Of a stretch of 64,000 nt of DNA, positions 33,541 through 45,115 are shown one piece after another. Both the position numbers and the translations under genes were made by a program. The stretch covers positions 606,257-670,256 of the forward strand of contig JXTB01000079.1 in assembly GCA_002914805.1 (NCBI GenBank). The letters are read 5' to 3'. This stretch comes from Parasponia andersonii (lineage: Eukaryota; Streptophyta; Magnoliopsida; Rosales; Cannabaceae). The notes under the pieces are model-generated. The model ran no database searches and had not been told where the DNA came from. It saw only the letters and a list, made by a program, of their open reading frames with translations. Positions within the stretch are counted from its first letter, which is position 1, and each line of letters begins with the position of its first letter.

Positions 33541-36500
33541 TCATCTTGCAGTTTTTGTATCCTGATTACACCGGAAAATTTTATGTACGGATGTGCTCTT
33601 CCCTATTCGAAAAAATAGCAAAACAAACACAAAAACGCGATAGCTGACTGCCATGAGAAACAATACCAGTAAATTCTCCCACTTAGAATTGCTGTCGGGA
33701 GAGATATCATACGCACTCCGGATGGCCTGAATACCAGATATGGTCCGTACTTGTCCAACTGCAAATGTGGTCCCTAAGTACTCATTCTCGAGGAGGCCCT
33801 ACAATACAAACATAAATAACATCTTCAAGACTCATTCAACAAGACAAGGATAGATGTACAATAAGATAGCCAACTAAAATTTCCCTACTACTAAAATTCC
33901 ATGGGAACCAACATCGATTTTATTTCTTTCCAAGTAGGAAATCTCTGAAGCAGACAATGTAAATTTTGCCAAAAGATAAAACTTGATCCAATATTGCCAT
34001 TTAAAGAGGAAGGGAAACATGTAAATCATTGTTAGCCTTCTTACCTGGACAGAGTATGTATGAAATGCGATATAGGATATTGGGTAGGTCCAGACTGGCC
34101 CTGTTAAGGCACTACGAATTCGGAAATATCCCGCAGAGAGCATCATTATGACCTGATACGCCATAATTCTTGACTGTAAGACTTTTGAAGGCGAAGGCTA
34201 GATAAGTAATCAAACTCATTTTAAACACATACAACCATGATTTTTAATTATTTATTTTACTAGACTACATGAGTCTACGACCATGGCATGTAAATTATAG
34301 CTGCACATCCAAGCAAAGATAATCAATATACAATAACACAATTGTGACAGTGTTGGCCGACAACCATAGCCAAGGGCAATATTGGCTGACTCTTCAACTT
34401 TCTCAAAATCAACAGAGTAACCAAGCGATAAATCATAGAAGAAATGAAATTTGTTGTTCAAAAGCTACTATATATATGCCTAATACTTGAGAAAATCAGA
34501 GCATCAGGTAGATTGTTTCATTGAGAACATGGAACTCACTTGTATCGATACCAGAGTCAGGACACTCCAAAAAACATCTTTCCATATAGAAACAACGGCC
34601 AGCACTAGTCCTTCATTTACCAAGAGGCACATAAAGAAATTCAGCACAAAGTACATTAACAAGCTAAATTCATCTCGCAACCCCACAAGGAAATAGAAGA
34701 CAAGACTTGATGAAATGGAGATGAGAAAAAGGAATGGGATGCTTGAGAGAAGTTGCCCAAATATAAAGACTAAAACCCCAGAATGTTGGTTTGATTCTTC
34801 ACTTGCACATATCTGCAAAACAAGCAACCAGTTAGATGAGATGAATCACGTGATGGAAGAACCCAGGAAAATCAATTATGAACTAATTAGGACTTAATAA
34901 AAACAAGGGGGAGGAAAACACTTTACTACATGTCTCATCCTTTTAACTATTTACCCTCTTCTAGATAATTTAGTAATTTATAATTGCAGAATGCATATTT
35001 GGAGCTTTGCCTTGTACATATGACATGAGAACCCATCCATCTCTTGTTTCCCCCCATGGGTAAGTCACCTATGCCTCTAAATACATACATATCACTAACA
35101 AAGGATAGGAAAGAATCAATCTGGTTATAGGTTATTCCAAGCGAGCTCATTCTCATTATAGACTGCAGAAAATCTTCATAAATTTTCAAGCTCCTTTAAA
35201 CAGAAGTTCCATAACAATCAGCGGTACCTTGATCTCTTTCATAAGTGCAGGCACTCCAGCAATGCTTAGAACTGCTGTAAATGATATAAAAACGAATATT
35301 GCTGCAACTCTTGTCTGCAATGTATAAAGCCAAGAGAAAAGAAAGTTCACTAAATCATCATTCAGAGCAAATAGTATGAGTGCAATACTTAAAAACAGTA
35401 TTTAGTCTATACATGCAAGAATACCGAAGGCAGCACAGAGGTACTCATTTTAACCATCGTACCAAAGATTAACCGGATAAAGCAACGATAACTAGTCATA
35501 GATAATATTAATAAGGGCTTAGAACATTTAGGGCAAGCAGAGAGAGGGACCTCTATAATATGTTAAAACACCATCAATGACTATATGATACGAAACAAGA
35601 TAGATGGTTACCAAAGATTAACCAGATAAAGCAACTATAACTAGTCATAGATAATATAAATAAGGGCTTAGAACATTTACGGCAAGCAGAGAAAGGGGCC
35701 TGGGGCCTCTACAATATGTTAAAACACCATCAATGACAATATGATGCGAAACAAGATGGAGAAAATTAAGATTTTATATAATAGTTATTGTTAACATTAT
35801 CAGGTTTTTCTTTTTATTTGGAGTAAAATAGAGTTTTAGTATGTTTTTAGTTCTTAGAGTTAGTTTCCAGATTGTGTCCAGTCCTTTGTGTTTATTTGCC
35901 TAGGTTTGAATTATTGGGAAGACTCGCTATAAAATTATCAAAGAAGTTTGATTTCCTCTCTCTCCAAGATTGTTCCCTTTCTAACTCAAATTCCTCATCT
36001 TTGCTCTCTTTTCTATATAATTCCTTCATTCTCAATCTAAATTCCTCTTTATTTATACGTTCTTATCTTTCTTCTTCTTCTCCCTTCTCTTCTCTACCCT
36101 ATCCTACATCACTATGAGGCCTTGTCTGTCCTGGAAGCCATTGGACATCTTGCTGCTATGCAGTAAGCAGCAAGTTGAAAAACTCCAGGTAATAGGATAA
36201 AGTAAAAAAATTAAGCTGCTGGCAATCGAAATTAACAATTGTAGCGTCAAGAAATATAAGCTTATCTCGCTCATAAATTTGGCATTCCCCTCATATTCTT
36301 TTTTATAAATTACTCAATACCAACTAATTTGTAGAATGAAGAGTAGAGGTTCCTTAGGTAACTCTTATTTAATACTCCAAAAGAAAATCAATTCCCATAT
36401 TGACCTTCCAACCAAAATTGATTATAACTGACTTTGGCTTATCTGAGCATGGTTTTCTCACAATTACACAAATTTCATGGAAAATAGGCAGTTCTATGTT

Positions 36501-39500
36501 GGCTATTATGATGACTTTAAAAAATATTATAATATCACACAAGACAGAACGAGCAGATCCTGACAATGATGCATGCAAGTTAGCCATATCACTGGTGCAA
36601 AATACTAAACAAGAAACTTAAATAGGGACAAATCCTACTGAGGAGAAGGAAAGAGGACAGATATTTCATATAAAACAAATAAAGTAGAAGCCTTCACTAA
36701 ACCAGAATAGTTGCAATTAAAGAAAGGACAATCTAAATAGAAAGCTGCAAATATATGCAAATACATGCACATAAAACTCACAGTTTTCAAAATGTATTAT
36801 AGTTTTATGTTATGAAACTTACCACAACTGAAGACAAAGAATGCCCTAAGCCAGAAAACACTGTACCAATACAAAGTGTAAGAAGCATATAAAGAATGAG
36901 ACGAAGCCAGTAGTATTTCCATTCCCTTGACATGATCAATAATGATCTCCAAGTTAATACTGCTATCCTCGTAGCACTGCCTGTCATTCCCTTGGTTTTG
37001 AGAAGTGGACCTTCCTGCAGAAGCAAGTGCATTTGCAAGTAAATGAAAGTAACAAAAGCCAACATACAACAAGAAAAATAAATAAATAAATAACTTAAAT
37101 AAAAGGTTGTTTTCATGTAAGCATGCGGAGAAAAAACCGGGTAACCTGAAAAAAGTAAAATTTCACCTCTGTAGTATGATCCATGGTAAAAAAAAAAGAA
37201 CAGATTTTGACATTACAACTATTGTTAAACGACAGTTAGTGTTCTTTTTTCACAAGGACATATAGACTCATCAAGCTAGAGTCATACACAGCCTTTTGCC
37301 AACTCAATTAGATTTATTACTGTACTTCCAACTTTCCTTATCCAGGAAGCTCGGTATTTTCCAATTCCATACTCTTAAAAATAAATAAGTAACTACCTCA
37401 TAAATTAAATCACTTAGTACAATCTTAACATCCACTCCTGTTCATTCCTAATTTTATATCAGTAACTAAGTATTCAAAATCATTTCTCTGCTCAGTTCAA
37501 TGATATGGTTACAATACATCCTTCCACCACAAAATTTGAGAGATCCTATTGGATGCATACTTCCAGAACTGTCAAAAGGCCACAAATCACCATATGGGCT
37601 GTGGGTGCATAGCAATCGGTGCAAGTATCGATATTTACAAAGTTGGGAAGAGTTGCTGCAACATTTATCGATATAACACATGCTTGTTATATTGCAAATA
37701 TGTATTATATGTACACACCTTCTCTGTGAGTCTCAGAATCATGGTTTCAACTGCAGCAGCATCAGCAGATGATTTATACGTTGCTTCAAGGGTGCGTATA
37801 GCTACAGCAGTATCCATATTCACAGATGAAAAGTCCCCATTGTCATCCTGTTATAACAGTCAGTTCCAAACAGCACATGTTCAACAAAGAAAGAAACAGT
37901 TTCGAGCTAAATTTGAGGTAAAAAGAATATCCTGCTAAAGTTGAAGTTACAGTTGATCCACAATTATTGGAGTAACAATATTAAGAAACAAAATAATACA
38001 TCATTGGCCTCTTAAGTTAAAAACCAGAATCTATAGTCTAACATAGAAACATCATTGTTAAACCACTAGTTATTTTGTTTTTGTAAAATGATTCAATTCT
38101 TGAAGACATTTCTAAGATGCAATCAGTTCAATAAAAGTCAATAACAGAGAAAATAGGGAATTACCTGCCAATTTTTACACATTGCGATGATCCTGTCAAA
38201 ATCCGTATTTATTGCACGTAAAAAGTGATCAGAAGGACTTTGCATAATTGGGCATGGAAATCCAGCATTTGAGAAGTGCTTCATCACCAAAAGGTATGTT
38301 AGTTGGTAATTTTACTTCTATTAGCTTCCAACTTTCAAGAGGAAGAAAAGAAAAGATTTTCCAAGTTTTCCACATAGTTTTAAGATTCAATTTTCCTTTC
38401 CCCTCGTGTAAGTCAACCAAAAAAAACCATAGAATTTCAGCTCATTAGCACCAGTTGGTCAAACTATGTATAAAAACACTTCAGAAATTTCAAACTAAAC
38501 TTGTGTAGACGAGTCACAAAAGTAAAAGCAGGAAAAAATAACATATTTATAGCTATACCTGTAGGCAAGCCAGTGTTTCCCCAAAAAACAGTGTATTTCC
38601 ATTTGAAAGTAGACAAATCCGGTCAAAAAGGCCAAAAACTTCTGTGCTACTTTGGCAAATGGTAAACAAAAGAGTGCAGCCCATGCTTGCAAGTTTCTTC
38701 AATGTAACCATCATCAGAAGGGCAGATACACTGAAAACAAAAAAAACAGGAAAGAAAAAAAAAATCACTTCAACTACAATGCTGCAATAAGAAAAATGCT
38801 TTGCAATAGAAAAATAATAATTAATTTGCATGCAGCAAGTTAAAAAAACAAAAAAAAAAAAAAAAAAAAAAAAACCTTTGCACATCATAAGGGAGACCAA
38901 ACAACAAACAAAATTCAAATAAATGATACTTTCTTCACCAGAGAATCAACTTATTGAGGAAACCAATTACCAGGGGATCCCCAAGAAAACCAGTAACATG
39001 AAGTAAGACAATTCAGATTTCATTAAAAAGTCGAGGAAAAACTAATATATAATACTTGGGAAACACTCAATATTGATTCCTGTACATAAATTTATGACGA
39101 GGGATGTTACAACACCCTCTAATCCAGATTCTCAAGATTTCAAACAAAAGAATAGATTGCCATCCCCAAACCACAATGCAGTGTAACAGGTCAACTATAA
39201 AGTTAGCATACCATACCTTTTTTAGCAGCCCAGTGAATCGATAGAGCACAGGGGGAGGGAGAAATTTTGCAAGGATGGTGAAAAATAAAAAGAAATAGAG
39301 AAACTGAGAAACACCTTACCCATCAAGATGATAAAGAGGCTCATCAATAAATAAAATATGAGGCCTCATCACAAGCTCGCGAGCAATACTAACACGCCTT
39401 CTCTCGCCACTAGGAAGGCCCTTCATATAACAATGTCCACCTATCAGTTTGTTTGCATAATCACTTAGTGACATAGCAATGATGGCATCTTCAACCACGC

Positions 39501-40403
39501 TCTTTTTCTGACAAAAGAAACCAGGAAGCTGAAGCAGCGCTGAGTAGTAAAGATACTCACGCACAGTGAGGGATCCAATAAGAGTTGTTTCCCTTTCAAC
39601 AAAGCCCTGCAAATTGGAAAAACAATAATGAAGTTGTATTCCCCACTAAACCCTAAGATGAAAATGTGCTTGAAAGTGAAACTTCAGAAAGAAGATAAAC
39701 TGAACAGATATGTATTATACAACATGGTAAAACTATGTAGAACTTACATATGATCCATATGGCCTTTGTAACTTTGCCCCATTTACAAACACTTCACCAT
39801 ACATCTTGGCTGAATGATGCAATCTTCCTAAGCACAAGAATTAGAACCAATATTCAATTCCCATGCATGATCCAAAAACAAGAAAAAGCACAAAACTAAA
39901 TGCTTAATGAGTATAATGAATGCTAGAAGACCTGTAATTGCTCTTAGTAGGGTGGATTTCCCTGATTTGGGAGGACCCATGATTACGGTCATAGTTCCTG
40001 GCAATGCATAACCAGTTGAACTCTTCACAACCTTATCAGAGTACTTCCTTTTTCCCTTTATAGTAACAGTCAAATCTTTCCAAACAATCGAAGCCCCGGC
40101 AATCTTTCTCACCACAACTGCACCCTCGGGCAATGGAGGGGATGGCAAGGACCTACTGTTAAGCTTTGAGAGAGATGGAGAGGCTGGTGTTGTTGCAGCA
40201 TTAATAGAATCACCCCCATCATCAACCCTAACATCAATATCAGTATCCTCCCAATCTGGGGAATCCTCGAACGAGATGGGTTGTCTAAGTGAACCAGGTT
40301 TCCGCAGGTAGAAAAAGTTACTTGAGGGTACCCTACTAGCTGGACTACTTGCTGAAGATGACGAAGACCTGTAATTGTCGGATTGTGACTGTATTTCTTC
40401 CAT
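33541..40403 (-). CDS. ABCG3: ABC transporter G family member 3-like half-transporter, 11 exons
   Basis: Exons (minus): 40403-39932, 39827-39748, 39606-39320, 38730-38559, 38278-38165, 37847-37719, 37014-36823, 35314-35228, 34812-34540, 34152-34045 and 33798-33541. All introns are GT..AG and the exons sum to 2172 nt (723 residues plus TGA). The protein matches Arabidopsis ABCG3 from memory, including the start MEEIQSQSDNYRSSSSSASS; I chose this Met over one three codons upstream for that reason. Architecture is nucleotide-binding domain then membrane domain. Walker A GPPKSGKST is at 143-151, signature LPSGERRRVS near 248-257, and Walker B ILFIDE near 268-273. About six membrane helices come from exons 7-11. 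ABCG half-transporters act as dimers in membranes; the substrate is not deducible. Odd points: the H-loop His is Cys305 and the signature is LPSGE rather than LSGGE. A (GA)n leader lies upstream. Confidence 0.95.
35461..35760. repeat. 149-bp tandem duplication in an ABCG3 intron
   Basis: Two adjacent copies start accaaagattaacc at 35461 and 35610, offset 149 bp, in the intron between exons 8 and 7 (35315-36822). They share atagataatat, aagggcttagaacattta and atatgttaaaacaccatcaa. The second copy has a small insertion near ggggcctggggcc. Confidence 0.9.
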
Positions 40404-40572
40404 TATCTTCACCTCTTTTCCTAATCTTCAATTCATTCTGATTTATGAAATACTTATTAAGTATTTAACTCAAATAAACTTATAATGACTTCACTCCAAA
40501 AAACCAGACTCTTATATCATAGAAACCTGCATCAATAAGCAGCGTTATCATAATCAGCTATGCTACTGAGAA

Positions 40573-41655
40573 ACTGGGGAAAAAAAAAACTCTGTCAGCC
40601 AGCTGAAAATGAAGAGTCTGCCATAAAATTGTAAATAGAATTTTCACATAAATTCAAATCATGAGGAAAAATGACAAAACAACAATTTAGTAATTGTTCT
40701 TCAAAATATTCTCCAGAAAGTAATAAAAAAATTAATAAGAATAATAATATAATCATCTGTGACAAATTAACACTAGTTACTTTTTTAGTAGTAATTTTGT
40801 TAAGAAAAGTTGAACAACCGTTAGTTTAACAACCAAGCGCCAAACTATTTACGTTTTAATAATTTATTCTTAAAATTCATTTAATTAAAATATACATATA
40901 TAAATATGCATATATAACTAGAACGTTTTTTTTTTCTTTCCTCATATGGAAACTATTTCTGCTACTTGAGAACTAATATGAAATCTATAAATAGATAATA
41001 CAAAATTGATAAAGAAAATTGCTGTATAAGGACGGTAGTGGAAAACTTGACGACTTAAATGCTCAAAGACAACAAGGAAAACCCAAAAAAAATCCATTAG
41101 CTCATCTTTCAGTACATATACCAATTTAAAACAATATAATAATAATAAGCTGGTTGCTGAGAAAAGGTCAGAAACAGCAAGAAAAAACAACCCTATAAAT
41201 CAAGCTTTTTTTTTTAATATACATATTGGGACCCAAGAAAAGGAAAGCTTAACTCCCAAATATATGCAAAAACATACCTCTTTGGCACACTTACACAAAT
41301 GTTTTTCTTTTTGGCAAAGATTTAAACTTTATAGCAGAACTAAAACACACACCACCAAATCTTTTTTTTTTTTTTCCTCTTTTAGCGTTTTCTTTCATTT
41401 TTGCTAATCTCTCCTCAAAACCCAATACCCAAATCATTCACAAAAAAAAAAAAAAAAAGGAACTAAGATACAAAATCTTGAAGCAAAAACAGAAACAAAA
41501 AGCTAGTATCCAAAATTAAAGCTACTTCTGAGTACAGAATACATTAAATGGAAAAGTGAAGAGCTTGGAGCAGAGGCAAACCTGGATCTGATACTGAGTG
41601 AGAGAGAGCTCAGAGCGGAGTGAATGTGAAAGCAGTGAGGAAGTGAAGAAAGGTT

Positions 41656-41696
<41 letters not shown>

Positions 41697-41700
41697 AATA
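40573..41700 (-). promoter_or_regulatory. Probable 5' UTR intron and (GA)n leader of ABCG3
   Basis: The leader appears split. A minus-strand exon end ATCCAG followed by GTTTGCC lies at 41582/41581, and a strong pyrimidine tract with CCCCAG ends at 40574, giving a possible intron of about 1 kb. Upstream lies an uninterrupted (GA)n run, 41657-41694, which reads (CT)n in the transcribed sense, a common plant leader feature. Other acceptors are possible and the start of transcription was not located. Confidence 0.4.
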
Positions 41701-43007
41701 CTAAATACCAAAATTCAAGTGGATTATTTGACCCGCTTTTCCGGGTTTTTATGTAGATTTGGTTATATGTTTTTACTTTGTATCTACAAGTCCACTTTTT
41801 CTTTTATTTTTTTTTTTTTAAATTGTTTTCTTCCTCACTTTTGCTTTTTATTTTTTTGTTTTTTAAATTCAAACGTAATCATTATGCTTTGCCAGCATAG
41901 CAATTTTTTTAAGAGGGAAAAACAGTATCAACGCCATTTAAAATGATGTCTTCCTTTAAAATTGGGATTTTAATTGTTTTCCTTTAAAATTAATATTTCT
42001 CCAAACTAGGAGAAGGACCAATAAAATAATTGCATTTGTAATTTTCTAGACCCAAAAATTGGGTATTTTTTCTTCTTTTGGATGTTTTTAATTAACGAGA
42101 TAAACATGGTTCAATTATTACAATCGTTCTCATAGCTACATGGCAAAAATAATTTCTATAATTTTTAGTATTTTTATTATTAATTTGGGGTTTTCATTGT
42201 TTCCCACATTCATTCTCTGTCTTGGTTCTTTTGGGCCCCAGTTCAGGGAAGTAGAGACTAGAAAGCCTAAGATGGACCGACCATACTTTGCTGTTCGCCC
42301 CATTACCTCTTCTTTTTATTTTTTTTTCCTCTTCTCTTTAATTTCAATGATTTTGGAATCTTTTTATTATCTTTCGAAGGACTACTCTGATATGAATCAA
42401 TTATTACTTTATTTCTATTTTGACTCTCTTGAAAAAAAAGAAGCCCCTCCTGTCATTCTTGAAACGACAATTCTTTCCCACTAGCATACCTAATTGTCCT
42501 ATCTTCATTCTTTACTGAAATAATAAAATTATTAGTTTTGCACTTTACCTTTATAAATTATGATGCATTTGTTACTTATATTAAGAATTTTGGCAATTGA
42601 AATCCATGCAATTTTCATGAACTGTTGTCCTAATTTTGATGCATATTTTTGGATTTTCTTGAGTTTTAGATTGAGATGAAGCTTATCATATGAACCATAA
42701 CACTATTAAGACACAGTCAAAGTCTATTGGAGCATGTGTCATGTCTTGCCTAGTATGACATTAAAACAATTTTGAAAAATAATGTTTGTCCTTGTTAGTG
42801 TCAATAGAATGCACTTTTTTAAGTTTTATTGGCACGACAGAATTACTATCACCACAAATTATGTCTTTTCGTGACACTAACACTTATATCGTCAGAGAAA
42901 TTGGTTCATTTAACCAACTCAAGTAGAAGTGAATCAGTGATAACAATTATCATTTTGTAGAGAGCTCAAAGATATAGCATTTTATCATACTAGAATGATA
43001 CATTCAA

Positions 43008-43038
<31 letters not shown>

Positions 43039-44150
43039 CTAATAATCAGACTCGAAAAAAGAAAACATATAAATTTCGTTTTTCTTTTAATATTTCCAGA
43101 TTTGATTCTTGAATATTTAAATGTTATTACTTTCACTTTAAGCAACTATAAATACATTCCCACATGCTTTGTCCAAAAATGGACCTAACTTACATTTCTT
43201 TTGCGGATAATGAATACTACCATAATGGCCAATGAAAATGCTTTACTTATTGGCCTTTTGGGTTTTAGTGTTTTACCATGACTTTTCATTTATTTTTTGG
43301 ATTGGTTATTTTAATAACGCATGCCAACTCTTGGTTGCAACATCGTTGGTTCTTCTTCTTTAAGAGTAAAAATTGATAGTTTATTGGTGAAGTTAATTTC
43401 ATTATTATATTGAGAATCAATGTCTAGTATAGAATAATTGAAACAATGATTGAGTATGTGCGCTGCTTTCATTTGAAACATGTCGTCAATGTTCAATTTA
43501 GCCTCATTAACTAATAAATGCTTAACTAATACGGAAAAAATAAATTAAAAAAAAAGAATTCATTTCGTGGCAAAAAGAACCACAGGAACATAATTAATAG
43601 CAGTTGAATTCCTCAATTATTGTTTTTAGTTACACGTTTGTCCTTTGGTATATTTCCATCCAAAATTGGCGTTGAAATAGTATGTGCTAGGCACATGATT
43701 TTCTTGACATTATTCTCTCTATCAGGTTCTTCATTAGACAAAAACACTAGGGAAAAACGTAGGTTTTCAGTTTCCCCAAATTCAAAGGGCATATTGATTT
43801 GGGGAATCATAGAGCCAATAATAAACTAAAACAAGACTACTTTTTCTTTTTATTCTCAAATATATACAAATATTAAATTAGATCCAAAACAAAAGTGTAA
43901 AACTCAAAAAATTGTCAACTCGTTTTTTTAGAGGTCAGCAGACACCAAAATCATCCCAAAAATAATAATAATAAATCCCAATCGATTATTTAATAATAAT
44001 AATAATAATTAAAAAAACTTATAAACCACATCAAACAAATAAGGAAAATTAATTAAAAGATCGAATACTTATTGACCTTTATGTTGCTTTTTAGGGAGGG
44101 AACTTGCTTGTATAGCAGTCATGGAAAAGAAAAAGGAAAGCTACATTTTC
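41701..44150. other. AT-rich intergenic stretch, no gene seen
   Basis: Low-complexity AT-rich DNA between the ABCG3 leader and a MITE. It includes an (AT)n run at about 43014-43038, T-rich tracts near 41810 and (AAT)n-like runs near 43963-44008. Open frames here (for example 42140-42484) are T-rich and hydrophobic by composition, with no recognisable family. Confidence 0.55.
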
Positions 44151-44676
44151 AAAAGGGTTTTGGAATGACTGGTCTTATATTATTTGCAATTGGCAAAATG
44201 GTTTTTGAGTTATTTTTTTGGCAATTAAATCCTTAGATTTTAAAATATTTAGAAATCAAGTCCTTTTCATTAATAATTATTAAAATGTTAGATGGAATTA
44301 AGCATTTTTAGGTTATATGCAAGTTTTAAAGGTCAAAATCAATATTATACTAGCATTAGTTAGAATTGGAAGAAAAATAACTAAAAATTAATTACAATTA
44401 ATAACATAATATAAAAAATTAAAAAATAGACAATTTCAAAATTTTAAAATTTTTCTTAAAATTTCTATCTATATCCTTTCAAAACTAATTAGTGTTAGTG
44501 AAATGCTAGTTTCTTTTGCTTAATTATGTTCAATTTTATGAAAACATTAACAAATAAAAGGATTTAATTGTCAAGATTTTTAAAATTTAAGGATCTAATT
44601 GCTAAAAAAAATAACTCAGTTATAATTTTACCAATCTGCGAATAACATAGGGGCTAAACATGCTAAAAACCCTTTT
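44151..44676. mobile_element. MITE-like element with long diverged terminal inverted repeats
   Basis: The left segment (44151-44270) and the reverse complement of the right segment (44676-44555) align over about 110 bp. Both start aaaagggtttt and continue through ttattTGCa, attGGcAAAAt, gagttattttttt, gcaattaaatcctta and attttaaa. The middle (about 290 bp) is AT-rich and non-coding. Length about 526 bp. I could not identify the target duplication, so the superfamily is open; long inverted repeats would fit a Mutator-type MITE. Confidence 0.7.
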
Positions 44677-44699
44677 CAAGAACTAGTTATTAAGTGTGT

Positions 44700-45115
44700 T
44701 CAAGGTTTCTAAGCCATTTGATTAATGTCACCTTCTTTGGCATCCTCAAAATTTTCAATCCAGTCGTTGATAATGTTCAAAAGCTAATTACCGATTGCTA
44801 CTTGCATGGCAAGGCCAATCCTAATGGCAAAGACAAGGATAAGCTATTGGCTAAGTTGATTGAATATGTTTGCAAATCTTATGATTTGAGCGATGACCAG
44901 ATAGAGCTTTCAACCTCAAAGACACTCTTATTAGTGGTTACGTCAATTTCACTGCAAAATTATATTGACTATGCTTCAAATTATGCTAACTTATTATGAT
45001 ATCTATCTAGCCAGTAAGATTATACTAATCAAACTATTACAAAGGCATCGTTGATCCAAATGTTGGTGTTCTAAAGAATGGAGATTGACCCACTTAGCTT
45101 TACGATTTGAATTTG
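44700..45115 (+). pseudogene. Fragment of a BIG-type SEC7 ARF-GEF gene (N-terminal DCB region)
   Basis: Reading on the plus strand resembles the N-terminal dimerisation (DCB) region of plant brefeldin A-inhibited ARF guanine-nucleotide exchange factors BIG1-4: VVDNVQKLITDCYLHGKANP, LLAKLIEYVCKSYDLSDDQI and KTLLLVVTSISL. Downstream of a stop at 44997-44999 the similarity resumes in other frames as YDIYLASK and then TKASLIQMLVF followed by RME (about 45039-45093), with at least one more stop. No introns are evident across this stretch, and only about 130 residues of a protein near 1,700-1,800 residues are present. It is therefore a decayed fragment, possibly retrocopied or captured. The family identification rests on remembered motifs. 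Confidence 0.72.

Noticed and set aside
33874-34164. Single 96-codon minus-strand protein
   Set aside because: It is ABCG3 exon 10 plus intron read-through, covered by the spliced model.
42140-42484. 114-codon hydrophobic frame
   Set aside because: It has a T-rich composition giving Phe, Leu and Ile runs, no homologous motif, and no promoter or intron evidence.
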